A DNA stretch of 64,000 bases from Cryptomeria japonica (lineage: Eukaryota; Streptophyta; Pinopsida; Cupressales; Cupressaceae). Of this stretch, positions 22,686 through 33,084 are shown piece after piece; position 1 is the stretch's first letter; every line of letters begins with the position of its first letter. The translations under genes were made by a program, and so were the position numbers. Below the pieces are notes generated by a model. That model saw nothing but the letters and a program-made list of their open reading frames with translations. It searched no databases and was not told the origin of the DNA. The DNA is taken from NCBI RefSeq assembly GCF_030272615.1, contig NC_081408.1, positions 62,988,614 to 63,052,613 of the forward strand, read 5' to 3'.

Positions 22686-23166
22686 CTACATTTCCCCTCC
22701 CACTTGAGGAGGCAAGAAAAAGAAGGACATATGTGTACAAGAGGCGAAAGCGCTAGGCAAACATTCAAGCATTCAAGCATTCCTTCAAGCAATTGAGCAT
22801 TCTAAGTCTCCATTCAAGGCTAAGTGTTGCACTCAAGACAAGGATTCAACCATTGAAGAGGAGATCACATACTACATACAACATACAACATACAACAACA
22901 TTTACACCTTTGCATGTAAGAATACAAACATTCTTACAACAAGGTATCAATACTTGTTTACATTACAAACATTTACATTTACAGCATTCTCATTTCTTGG
23001 TTAATTCCAAAACCGGGGTTTGACCTAAAGCCAAACCCCTAATCCCTAACCCCCCAATCGTCCTCTCTTTTCTATGTGTAGGTTGCAGGTACACGACTGT
23101 AATTGAAGATCTGGAATCCTTGTGCAGAGACGAACAGATCCCCCTTCATTTCGCGGATTTTTCGAA

Positions 23167-23196
23167 GGACCGTGTGCACGTCGGGCGCCATCGTCC
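23167..23196 (+). repeat. GGAC...GTCC hairpin module (LTR copy)
   Basis: A 30-base module bounded by GGAC and GTCC, containing two 6-base palindromes, GTGCAC (23,174-23,179) and GGCGCC (23,184-23,189). Repeated in the 3' LTR (31,490-31,519) and twice more in the leader (23,956 and 24,578). Confidence 0.7.
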
Positions 23197-23555
23197 CGTC
23201 AACTTTTGCCCGAATTCACAGAACAGCATCATCTCGACATTTTACTACTAATTCCAGGTCCGCAGCTTCATCCCATATCCCTATCTCAGTTTATAAGTGA
23301 ATCTTTCTTGCTTCTACATACATTCTTAGTTCAATCTTCTATCTACATTCTTTACAAAAGAGGGTATCCTTGATGTCACAACCCTTGAAACTCATTTAGA
23401 ATCCAATCCTGCATTGTGTGGGATTGGATCTTGTGGGTTTCAACCCCTCTTTTGAATGTAAAGTCCCTCCTAAGTGAAAACCGTCAATCCTAGTGACCCC
23501 CTTTCTCCTTGGAGTGGGGGAGAACACCTAGGGTTTGATTTTCCGCTTTAGATTT

Positions 23556-23573
23556 TGGTGAACCCGACGTGAA
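23556..23573 (+). promoter_or_regulatory. Primer-binding site, apparently tRNA-Trp
   Basis: TGGTGAACCCGACGTGAA starts three bases after the 5' LTR. Its reverse complement ends in CCA and matches, as far as I recall, the 3' end of plant nuclear tRNA-Trp over 18 bases. Copia elements in this window use initiator tRNA-Met instead. Confidence 0.7.
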
Positions 23574-24735
23574 CATCCTAATTCTGATTATTCATGGTTA
23601 GATCTGAAAAATTTGCTCCTTTAATTACATTTCCATGTTTGATCTTTTGCAAATTTTAGAGGTTAATTGCACAAAACCCTAAAATTTTCTTTTTAATAAT
23701 TGAGCTTGCGAAATGTTTAATTGTTAATGCTTGTTTCAGATCTACCCTTCTACTGCAAATTGTCAAATCATATCTATGCTTTAATTTTGAAAATTAAGTG
23801 GTTAAGTGTCAAAACCCTAATTTTTAAAACCCTCTTGATTCAGCCTTTGACTGATGATTTCACTGATTAAAACACCTCCAAATCAGCTGTAACTTTGGAT
23901 TCCGCAACAAAATCATAATATCTCTCATCCCTGAAAAATTGGAAAAAAGTTGCGAGGACCGTGTGCACCTCGGGCGCCATTGTCCCCGACATTTTTTTCG
24001 AAATTTCGGGAGCTAGATCTTACTATATTTTTCTGCTAAAATCCAGAATTTTGGCTGATTTTATCAATTCTAACACTTTCAAAATTAAAGTCAAAGTTGG
24101 TCTAGGGATTGCTTGGATTAAGGCTTCTAATCATTCAAAAATTGTTGAAACTGAAATTCATGTCAAAATTGTGTTTCTTACTGTCCTAAATCTGAAAAGT
24201 GTGTTGGCATTCATTCGAAATTTCAGTGCTTTATTCAAATCTTTGCAGTTTGTGACTTTTGAAATCAAATGTTTAATTGCAACAACCTTGATTTCCACTT
24301 TCAAAATTGAATTTTGTGTGAAATAGAGTCAATTTTTAAATTTCAAAACTTGCATTGCTTTTAGTATTCCCTCTAAAATCATAAAATTCAAAATTTCAGT
24401 TTCCCTCTCTTTTTCAAAATTCAAATTTTGCATTTTTCAACAATCTTGGTAGGGTTCAATTTCGAGATTGCAACTTTAATTTGGGTTATCTACAGATTGT
24501 AAAATCACTCAATTTTTTTAGGTTAGCTATAAAATCATCATAACTTTCATCCCTGAAAATTTCAAAAAAAGTTGCGAGGACCGTGTGCACTCCGTTCGCC
24601 ACAGTCTTGGACATTTTTTCCAAAATTTTGGGAGATTGTCCTGATTGCATTTAACAGCTTAAATCTAGGAGATTGGCTGATTTTATTGAAATTTGCTACC
24701 TCTAAAATTCAAAATTTTCTCTCTCTCCCTAGTGC
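23574..24735 (+). other. Leader of the gag-only element with two hairpin modules
   Basis: About 1.16 kb of untranslated sequence between PBS and gag ATG. Two copies of the hairpin module occur, at 23,956-23,985 (intact GTGCAC and GGCGCC) and 24,578-24,607 (GTGCAC intact, second palindrome and 3' arm eroded). Each is preceded by 'aaaaagttgcga' and followed by a 'gacattttttycraaattt' stretch, so the duplicated unit is longer than the hairpin. The 121-codon open frame 23,961-24,326 has no motif. A packaging or dimerisation role is inference. Confidence 0.6.
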
Positions 24736-25184
24736 ATGAGTTTTACAACAATAAGCCCTACTTACACTATTCCCGTTAGACGAAGCCTTAGAATTAAGTC
24801 TTTCCAAGGTTTAATTACTAAGGAGATGGAACCTAATTTGAATGGCCTTTTTAATGAGGACACGGGTAATTCCTCTAATCCTCCTAATGATGAAGAAGCT
24901 CTCCATGAGGTTTCTGAAGAACAACTTTCGAAATTGGATAACCAATTTGATGATTTTCGACAATGGATGTCTCAAGAATACCCTGATAGTCAAGCTCTTC
25001 CTTTAATTAAGGGTCTAAAACGTATGCTTCAAAGTGATAAGAATGGAATTGATATTTTGCGTGGTATTGCACACATTGTGGATTCAAATGTGATGGCTAT
25101 GAAGAGTTGTGCCGAAACTTTGGGTTATACACAACCTCCTACTCAAATCAATCATTCTATTCCTTTGACGACTTCTATTGCTAG
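24736..25184 (+). CDS. gag: gag, N-terminal part (before solo LTR insertion)
   Basis: ATG at 24,736 follows a T/C-rich stretch and is the first ATG of the long frame. 149 codons plus two bases lie before the solo LTR. The start MSFTTISPTYTIPVRRSLRI is basic; the rest is acidic and helical (EEALHEVSEEQLSKLDNQFD), plausibly coiled coil. It has no recognised domain but sits where gag elements carry a variable N-terminus. Past the insertion the frame resumes at 26,866 in matching phase, so the break is due only to the insertion. Confidence 0.75.
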
Positions 25185-26860
25185 TGTAGTCACATAAATC
25201 TGTCCACTTAATTAAATGAATACTTAGTATTTATTTGATTATTTAACCATCAATTAATAATTAATTAAATTAATATTTAATTAATTCATCTTAACCCTCT
25301 TCTTCTATTAATTAAATAAATTATTCAATTTATTTGATTTAATTCACTTAACCAAATTCAGACCATTAATTAAATAAATAAATCATATTTATTTAATTAA
25401 ATATTCTCTCACATTTAAATAAATTAATATTTATTTAAATCCCCCAAAATCCCACCTCTCACATTTAAATAAATTAACATTTATTTAAATCACCTTTATC
25501 CTCTACCCACTTGCATTTTCCTACAAATGCAAGTTGCACAATTATTTTAAATAAATAATTTATTTAAATCACCTTTATCCTCCACCCACTTGTATTTTCC
25601 TACAAAAGCAAGTTGCACAACTATTTTAAATAAATTATTTATTTAAAATCCTATTTATCCTCACCCACTTGAAACCTTTAATGGTTTCCCTTAAATTATT
25701 CAAACTTGATGGCTTTAAAGTCTTCAAACTTGATGGCTTCCCTTAAAGTCTTCTTAAGACTTTAATTGCTTCCCTTAAAGTCTTCAAGCCTTTAATGGTT
25801 TCCCTCAAAGTCTTCAAGCATTCTAATGCTTTATCTTCATTTTTCTCATTTAAATAAATTAATATTTATTTGAATATTTATCCAAATGCAAATTACACCA
25901 TTTAATTGAAATAAATGATTTTATTTTAATTGAAAATACCAAAATTTCTCCCACTTGCATTTTCCTACAAAATCCACTTGCATGCCTAAACCCCTTCTAG
26001 ATTCTTCTAAACCCTTCCTAATTAACCTAATCCATCCCCTAAATATTGTCACATTCCTAAGCAAATTGGAGTCACTTCTCAAAGAGTCCAAAGTCTTTGA
26101 AAAACAATTAATGCTTTGTGTGTTCAACAAATTAACCTCTAAAGTCTTCCAAACCACTTATGGCTCTTACATGACCATTAATGGTTAATTCCACTTGCAC
26201 CCATGGTTAAGGACTTTGACCCCTAACTTAACCCTCATGTAACCCATGTGTCTCTTCAAAGCATTTATTTCTTTGACTAGGGTAACCATCATGTCCCCTC
26301 AAGCATTTAATGCTCCTTATCTCTCCTCTCAAGCCTCCTCATGGTGACACTTGTCAACATGGGATTGGGTTGAAAGTCTCACATGGATTGAATATCTTTC
26401 AATCCTAACCCTTGTTAAGATTACTCAATCTTAACCCTTCATTTCCCCATTTCTTCTATAAATAGAACCCTTCTCCTCAAGCAAAAAAAAACATTAGAGT
26501 ATTGTTGTTATACTAGCATTAGCATAGAGCTTTCTCATAGCATCACTATCTACTCTTGCATAGTATTTGCTTATCATATTCAACCATCTTGAATCTCCAT
26601 ATGGCACCCATGGCTAGTGCTAAAAGCTGAGAGCTACACTCATTTGGGACTTGGAGAGGAGAGGAACAAGGGAGGAGCAACTATGAGCATCTTGATTAGC
26701 TATTTTATTCTATGTTTATATGCTTTCTATTTCATGCTTAATATCTCTCTTGATATGCCTGTTTAGGATAATCTTTTGTTTCTAACACTAACATTTGTTT
26801 CTTGTGCTCTTGTGTGTGTTGCCATCAAATAGATTTTCTAATCCTTTTTGCAGAGCATCA
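25185..26860. mobile_element. Solo LTR, 1,676 bp, TSD GCTAG, nested in gag
   Basis: Starts TGTAGTCACATAA and ends GCAGAGCATCA, flanked by GCTAG at 25,180-25,184 and 26,861-26,865. No coding content. The first third is rich in 'aataaattaatatttattta' repeats with TTAA-type symmetry. Repeated 'cttcaagcctttaatgg' motifs lie near 25,670-25,820. TATAAATAG at 26,457-26,465 supports plus orientation. Similar in style to the solo LTR at 42,628-43,690 and possibly the same family. Confidence 0.88.
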
Positions 26861-26865
26861 GCTAG

Positions 26866-27805
26866 TATACCTACTTTTACATCAAACATAATGACTACTT
26901 CAATACAAGACATTCCACCTATGATCACCAGTCATGGGGGCAATCCTTCTTCTTCAATTAACCCTCTTCCTTCATTCAATCCTTCTTCTTCATTCATTCC
27001 TTCAATAAGTGTTCCTATTACATCTCCACAAATGAACCTGGCACAAGGGGGAAATTCATTTAATCATTCCATTCCTCCTTGTAGTGTTCCTCCTTTCCAA
27101 TCATCTCCTATGACTAACTATCATAGTGTCCCACCTCCTTACTCTCAATCAATACCTTCTTTCAATAACATAATACCTCCATCTCAATCTAACACGTCTA
27201 ATATGAACTCTTCAACTGAAGCGACCATTAACAATCTTGCACAAACTGTCTCTTCTTTACAGCAACAAATTGCCTCTATGAATCAATCTAAGTTTAGTGT
27301 GCCCACATTTGATGTTGCGAGCCCACTTTCTCTTGACATTGTTCGAGCTATTCCCCCTAAACATGTTGAAATTCCGCATTTGGAGCTTTATAATGGTAAG
27401 GGTGATCCTCTAACACATGTTAAGACTTTTCAAACAATATGTACTGATTTTGCTTATGACCAAAGGTTGCTTGCAAAACTGTTTACTAGAACATTAAGAG
27501 ACAAAGCCCTACAATGGTATTGCTCGTTGCCTTCCTATTCTATTACTTCTTTTGAACAACTTGCAAATTCTTTCATTCAACAATTTCAAAACAATATAAG
27601 TCCTAAAGTTACTTTGATTGATTTAATGCATTGTAAACAAGGTGTTAAAGAAAAAGTGACTGATTTCATTGGTAGATATAAGCATATGTATGCTCAAATT
27701 TCTTTTCCAGTGCCTAACAATGATATTCAAAGAATCTTTATTTCTAATTTACAAAAAGACATTAGAGAAAAACTTCTGTTTTCTGAGTTTACTTCTTTCC
27801 AATAG
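26866..27805 (+). CDS. gag: gag, capsid part, ending at an in-frame TAG
   Basis: Continues the frame of 24,736-25,184. A Pro/Ser/Asn-rich linker (about 26,880-27,200) is followed by a short coiled coil (TINNLAQTVSSLQQQIASMN) and a Retrotrans_gag-type domain (about 27,355-27,800). Its signatures are HLELYNGKGDPLTHVKTFQ, RDKALQWYCSLP, SFEQLANSFIQQF and VTDFIGRYKHMY. It would assemble the particle. The frame meets TAG at 27,803-27,805 (context CAA TAG TTG) and goes straight on in the same frame. Because the stop falls within a continuous helical region, a Gln-to-stop mutation is likelier than a programmed readthrough signal. Confidence 0.85.
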
Positions 27806-29863
27806 TTGTGTGCAACTCTTCACAATTATCAACTGACTGTGAGTCAAATGGAACAAGCAAATCCTATGGCTCCGAGTGATAAGGGTGATAGTAGTCAACA
27901 ACCATTTGGGAAGTTTAAACCGAATAGAGAGTCCATTAAATTCAATGAAAACATCATCAACAATGTGAATGCGGCATCAGGTGTGCCTCCTATTTCTAAG
28001 TTTTTCAAGAAAGAAAGAAAGTTTACTCCTTTGAATGAATCATTGCACAGTATTATGAATAAGTTATTGGAACAAAATGTGCTTACTCTTCCTCCTATAA
28101 GGCAAATAGATCCTGCAAAGATTAATTCACCCTATTTTGATAACAAATCTTTTTGTCAATTTCATCGTCAACTTGGGCATGATACTGAAAAATGTTTTGC
28201 TTTAAAGGGTAAAATTCAAGATTTGATTGATAATAATACTATCTCTATTTCTGGTGTGAATGATAAAGGCAATACATCTGTAGCTCCTCCTAACCAAAAT
28301 CTTAAGATTTCTATTGATCCATTACCTTCTCATACCTCTAATGCGATCGATACTAATGATTCCTCTGTCTCACCTGATGATCTTGTGTCTATGACTCCGA
28401 ATGTGATTAACTTTGTAGAGCAACAAAAAATCCCTAAAGAACCGTCCATCACATTTGATTCTAGTGAAACTATCAGGGCACCTAATGGTCCTTTATATAT
28501 AGTTGCAAAAGTCAAGAATACACCTTGCCGTGGAGTGCTTATTGATCCTTCTTGCATGGTTAATATCATTACTGAAGAATTTCTTTTTACTTTGCAATTG
28601 AATCAAGTGATCTATGATGAAACAAATGTGGTTGTGAAATTATTCGATGCATTTTCTTCTCCTGCAATTGGTTCTATTACATTACCTATTGAGGTCCATA
28701 ACAAATCCCTTGATGTGAGCTTTGCTATTATTCCATCATCCGAACAATTTCGTGTGAAGCTAGGCTATCCTTGGCTATCTTCCATGAAAGCTATTGCTTC
28801 TCCTATTCACAAGTGTTTGAAATTTCCCCATAATGGTGAAGTTGTTACTGTCAATCATAGTCTCTTTAAACTGGCTGAAAGAACTTCTAGCATTCCTATT
28901 GATTACTTTTGGCCTAAGCAATTCCAATCTCTTCCACCGCGAAGTGATCATCTTTTCAAATCTTATCAAAAGTGGAAAAAAGATATGATCCTATCTCTAA
29001 GTGAACCTAGAACACCCAAACTTGATATTCCTATCATTCTTGAGAAGGAAGTTCTTCCTTTGAAAGATAAAACTAATGTCTTTCCTCAAGAAGATTCCCA
29101 ACCCATCCCCATGGATGTGACTATGTCTATGTCTAATAAACTTCCTAAAAGTAGACCTATACCTCCTCGTCATGATGGACTTGGTCTCCTTCCTAAACCA
29201 AATATTCTTCCTTTATATGGAGCAGTTCCTCCTCCTTCTTTTTATAGAGAGAAGAGACCTTCTTCTTCTCCTATTATCCAACCTAAGAGACCACAACCCA
29301 AACACCCAAGTGATAAGGATGAGAACATTCCTCCTCCTCAATCTTCTCAACTTCCTACTAAGACTAGATTAAATTGTTCTGCACGTGAACGCCGACGAAA
29401 GCATCGTCTTAGAGCTCAGGCAGCTACTTCTCAAACTTTGCAATCCCCAAAAACACCTTCAGCTAGCATTATTCCATTTTCTCCTCAACCAGAAATTGAG
29501 CCAAAATCTCCTAAACATAAGATGCATGATGGTCTTGATCCTGTGCAAGTTAAAGATCCTATTTTTATAAATCTTGATGATGATATAGATGAAAATGTTA
29601 TTCATGATGAAAATGTTACTTCTTTTCATTCTGATAGTGAATATGAATCTGTTGATGTTGATAACCATTTATCTAACGAATTTTCTAAAGCACTTATCCT
29701 AGCTCCTAGACAAAAACAACGTGGCTTGGAACATGAACATAGCCCTTATTTGGATCTTGTGATAGCTCCATCTGCTATGTTGGATGTTCCTCCTCTAGCG
29801 TGTTTCTTACCTTCCCGAAATATTGATCAGCAAGATTGGGGGGTAGATGACATACTAGACTAG
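27806..29863 (+). CDS. gag C-terminus, protease-like domain and proline-rich tail
   Basis: 685 codons open after the TAG. A CHHC knuckle (CQFHRQLGHDTEKC, about 28,155-28,196) is of the Tat/Ogre type. An aspartic-protease-like domain follows at about 28,480-28,880. Its active-site loop reads VLIDPSCMVNI where D-T/S-G is expected; the later GYPWLSSMKAI segment is well kept. The tail (about 29,000-29,863) is Pro/Ser-rich with a basic patch (RERRRKHRLRAQ), an acidic stretch (LDDDIDENVI) and DWGVDDILD at the end. It is unusually long and has no known domain. Pol would normally start here but is absent. The frame is long and open despite the element's age, which suggests the protein mattered. Confidence 0.82.
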   Translation: MCATLHNYQLTVSQMEQANPMAPSDKGDSSQQPFGKFKPNRESIKFNENIINNVNAASGVPPISKFFKKERKFTPLNESLHSIMNKLLEQNVLTLPPIRQIDPAKINSPYFDNKSFCQFHRQLGHDTEKCFALKGKIQDLIDNNTISISGVNDKGNTSVAPPNQNLKISIDPLPSHTSNAIDTNDSSVSPDDLVSMTPNVINFVEQQKIPKEPSITFDSSETIRAPNGPLYIVAKVKNTPCRGVLIDPSCMVNIITEEFLFTLQLNQVIYDETNVVVKLFDAFSSPAIGSITLPIEVHNKSLDVSFAIIPSSEQFRVKLGYPWLSSMKAIASPIHKCLKFPHNGEVVTVNHSLFKLAERTSSIPIDYFWPKQFQSLPPRSDHLFKSYQKWKKDMILSLSEPRTPKLDIPIILEKEVLPLKDKTNVFPQEDSQPIPMDVTMSMSNKLPKSRPIPPRHDGLGLLPKPNILPLYGAVPPPSFYREKRPSSSPIIQPKRPQPKHPSDKDENIPPPQSSQLPTKTRLNCSARERRRKHRLRAQAATSQTLQSPKTPSASIIPFSPQPEIEPKSPKHKMHDGLDPVQVKDPIFINLDDDIDENVIHDENVTSFHSDSEYESVDVDNHLSNEFSKALILAPRQKQRGLEHEHSPYLDLVIAPSAMLDVPPLACFLPSRNIDQQDWGVDDILD

Positions 29864-30594
29864 TTTCATTAGCATAGCAGACTCTTTCCTCCTCTCTTTT
29901 GTTACTTCTTCTATGTGTTATTCTCATTCTTCTATTTGTTGTCCTTAGTGTTGTCCACTTGAGGACGATGCAAAGCATTGCGACCTCTTTTGGTCTCTCT
30001 CATGTTGACTCAAAAGACACATGTGTTCCCTTCTTCTAGGTGACCTTCCTTGATTGGGGAATGAAGAACAATTATGCATACATACATATGATATACATGA
30101 ATAATCATACAGCATACTGACCCCAAGGAAAGCGAAGTCTCCTTGTGCTTTGTGTTTTGCATCTATTATCCTTGGGCTTATCTCACACTTGGGGGCTAAA
30201 TCCTTGTGATAACATGCTCCTTTTCCTTCTCATTTCCTATATGTATCACTACCTTAAAGCAATCACCCCCGATGAGGCGTGTGCGATCGCTTTAATGTAG
30301 GGGGGCATACACCCTGTTCATATCTCTTCAAGATACTTGAAAATTTCTTGACAAATTTAGCTTTGCCTTGAAAATTTTTGATATCTTTCTTACATGACTC
30401 ATAGTGAGGGAACCTTACTACTGACAGTCATGGTTCTCCCTCGTGATCTTCCCTTTTATTTTGTCAATCGAAGTTGTAAGATCCTTAGTCCACTGGGGGC
30501 TTGGTATATCTTGCCTTCTTGACGTGGTGAAAGTTTTTCAATGTTGTTTCCTTGTACTTTACCGGAAGTATGGGCGTACGCTTATACTCCCGCT
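29864..30594 (+). other. 3' untranslated region of the gag-only element
   Basis: No open frame of note. Contains two decoy PPT-like stretches, 'cacttgggggctaaat' near 30,187-30,202 and 'ccactgggggcttgg' near 30,490-30,504, that resemble the true PPT next to the 3' LTR. Confidence 0.6.
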
Positions 30595-30609
30595 AAAGTG
30601 GGGGCTAAA
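30595..30609 (+). promoter_or_regulatory. Polypurine tract
   Basis: AAGTGGGGGCTAAA lies immediately before the 3' LTR start (TGTAGC at 30,610). It primes plus-strand cDNA synthesis. The form GTGGGGGCTAA is usual for the Tat group. Confidence 0.75.
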
Positions 30610-31875
30610 TGTAGCATCCTAAAATTGTGACAATTGCAATTTCGACTGCATTTGGGTCTTCACGATGGCGACACAACACTGAACCTGAATGGAGACCCCA
30701 AAACTTGTTCATGACACCAAAAACTGCATTTTTTAGCACCCTGGCCTGATCCTCCTTGCACCCTGCTGTCCCTGGAGGTGGGACCATGGCACCTAGCGCC
30801 CTGGTCCTTTAGGAATAGGGCACCCAGCACCCTGGTCCCCTAGGACCATGGCACCCAGTGCCCTGGTCCCTGGCCCTATTTTGGGCTCAGTCTCTTTTGG
30901 GGCTTCGGGTCTTTAAGTTTGCAATTTGGGAAATATTGTTTCCTGGTCGGCCCAAGGTTGGAAAAATCAGTCTTTCAACCCTAATTGGCAAGTATATAAA
31001 CTACATTTCCCCTCCCACTTGAGGAGGCAAGAAAAAGAAGGACATATGTGTACAAGAGGCGAAAGCGCTAGGTAAACATTCAAACATTCAAGCATTCAAG
31101 CATTCCTTCAGGCAATTGAGCATTCTAAGTCTCCATTCAAGGCTAAGTGTTGCATTCAAGACAAGGATTCAACCATTGAAGAGGAGATCACATACCACAT
31201 ACATCATACAACATACAACAACATTTACACCTTCGCATGTAAGAATACAAACATTCTTACAACAAGGTATCAGTACTTGTTTACATTACAAACATTTACA
31301 TTTACAACATTCTCATTTCTTGGTTAATTCCAAAACCGGGGTTTGACCTAAAGGCAAACCCCTAATCCCTAACCCCCCAATCATCCTCTCTTTTCTATGT
31401 GTAGGTTGCAGGTACGCGGCTGTAATTGAAGATCTGGAATCCTTGTGCAGAGACAAACAGATCCCCCTTCGTTTCGCGGATTTTTCGGAGGACTGTGTGC
31501 ACGCCGGGCGCCATCGTCCTGTCAACTTTCGCCCGAATTTGTAGAATAGCATCATGTCAACATTTTACTGCTAATTCCAGGTCTGCAGCTTCATCCCATA
31601 TCCCTATCTCTATTTATAAGCGAATCTTTCTTGCTTCTACATACATTCCTAGTTCAATCTTCTATCTACATTCTTTACAAAAGAGGGTATCCTTGATGTC
31701 ACAACCCTTGAAACTCATTTAGAATCCAATCCTGCATTGTGTGGGATTGGATCTTGTGGGTTTCAACCCCTCTTTTGAATGTAAAGTCCCTCCTAAGTGA
31801 AAACCGTCAATCCTAGTGACCCCCTTTCTCCTTGGAGTGGGGGAGAACACCTAGGGTTTGATTTTCCACTTTACA
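30610..31875 (+). repeat. 3' LTR of the gag-only element
   Basis: Starts TGTAGCATCC and ends CTTTACA, followed by the TSD TGACT. It carries the same modules as the 5' LTR: 31-bp units at 30,781-30,873, TATATAAA at 30,993-31,000, and the hairpin at 31,490-31,519. Confidence 0.92.
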
Positions 31876-31880
31876 TGACT

Positions 31881-32569
31881 GATCTTGATTGTGACTATAG
31901 GAATTACAAAATAAGGGAAAGAGGGAGGGAGATAAGAAGAGAAAGAGGGATGGGGTATGGATGAAGCGAGAAGGGGAGAGAACAAGAGAGAGAGGGATGG
32001 GGTATGGATCAAGGGAGAGAGAGAGAGAGGGAGAGTGAGAGTGAGATAGGGAGAGAAGAAGGAGGGGGATGGAGGGAGAGGAAGATATATCAAATCCTAG
32101 ACACAATATGACCCCTAACAACATCTAAGGGGTCATAGGGTGTCCTAAGGGGTCATATGACACTATATTATCCCTTAGCATGCCATAGGACCTATAACAA
32201 CACCAAATGGTGTCTTTAGGGGTCATAGAACACCATAAAACCCTTTAGAACACCTTATGGTGTTGTTATGGGTCATTGGTATCCCAAGGGGTCTTAAGCG
32301 GTCAGAGGACATGATATGACCTCTTAGGAAACAATAAGACCTCTAATGACACCTAAGGAGTCACATGGTGGGTGAATAAAATGATATATTAAATTTAAAG
32401 TTATGAATAGAACATCATACAACGAGACTCCAAGTGAACAAACAATGAGGCTTCACTAAACCATATGTAAGAGCTTGACCTAACCCTAAGAGTACTACCT
32501 AAGTTCTAAACCATATGATGCTATTTAATTTGCAAGGTTATAAGACTGATCTTGATTGTGACTATAGGA
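31881..32569. repeat. Purine-rich and palindromic minisatellite DNA right of the insertion
   Basis: 31,905-32,090 is GA-rich with 'gggatggggtatggatNaagNgag' units, continuing the block to the left of the insertion. 32,100-32,365 consists of degenerate 20-30-bp units built on AAGGGGTCATA and its complement (TATGACCCCTTA), alternating in orientation. The 'gactgatcttgattgtgact' stretch at 31,877 recurs at about 32,546, so the segment between is a roughly 670-bp direct duplication or insertion. Confidence 0.75.
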
Positions 32570-33060
32570 ATTACACACTTGATTTCTTTCATGGGTACAT
32601 ACCGTTCGAAGCTATTTGACAAGTGATGATCATCATCTACTACCACTGCCATCCATACAAGAAACTTTAATTTCTTTAGGTGATAGGTGTTGTGTAACAA
32701 CATGGGAACTCTCGCATACCCACCAGTATCATTCTATAGGACATCATTTGTGTTACTCTCCCTCTTTCTCTTCCTACCATTGTTTCCTTCTGAAAAACAT
32801 ATTTTAGGTACTCTGACTCATCATGTTGCTTTGTTGACACTATTTCCCATATATGCTCTACTCATTAAAAACACATTCAAGAATAATATTGCTCTAGGTT
32901 TCCTTGTTTATTACGGTAATACACCTATGGTTCAATTTCAAACCTTATTCCACCTATTCAATATACACACACAAATCCATCAGTCAATTTTCTTAGGAGA
33001 GCATACATGATAAAAATCAAAGAGGAAGTTGCAGACAAGAAATAAACTCACTTACTTCTA
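32570..33060. other. No gene seen
   Basis: Unique-looking AT-rich DNA between two repeat blocks. A 107-codon plus-strand frame (32,687-33,010), hydrophobic in places (FVLLSLFLFLPLF), has no recognisable family or splice context, so I do not call it. Confidence 0.35.
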
Positions 33061-33084
33061 TAGAAGTATAGACACAGTTGTAGT

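Larger units (their letters stand above)
22294..23552 (+). repeat. 5' LTR of the gag-only element
   Basis: Starts TGGTAGCGTCC and ends CTTTAGA (CA at the 3' LTR end has become GA). Contents in order: three 31-bp palindromic units (22,466-22,558), a TATA box (22,678-22,685), a CA-rich leader-like stretch, the hairpin module at 23,167-23,196, and 'gtgggattggat...gggtttcaacccctctttt'. Short open frames inside are chance. Confidence 0.92.
22294..31875 (+). mobile_element. Complete gag-only LTR retrotransposon, 9,582 bp
   Basis: Two homologous LTRs (22,294-23,552 and 30,610-31,875) are flanked by a perfect 5-bp TSD TGACT (22,289-22,293 and 31,876-31,880). A PBS, leader, one long gag/protease-like frame, a 3' untranslated stretch and a PPT lie between. 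No reverse transcriptase, RNase H or integrase is found in any frame, so the element must be mobilised in trans. The gag and CHHC knuckle style is that of the Ty3/gypsy Tat/Ogre group. Elements of this design have been called TR-GAG (terminal repeat with gag). A 1,676-bp solo LTR (25,185-26,860) lies inside the frame; without it the element is about 7.9 kb. Several percent LTR-LTR divergence by eye implies a moderately old insertion. Confidence 0.92.

Noticed and set aside
27803-27805. Programmed stop-codon readthrough between gag and downstream frame
   Set aside because: The context is CAA TAG TTG and the stop falls inside a continuous gag helix rather than at a gag-protease border; a point mutation is simpler.
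28330-29978. Minus-strand frames opposite the gag/tail gene
   Set aside because: Shadows of the long plus-strand frame; no independent motif.
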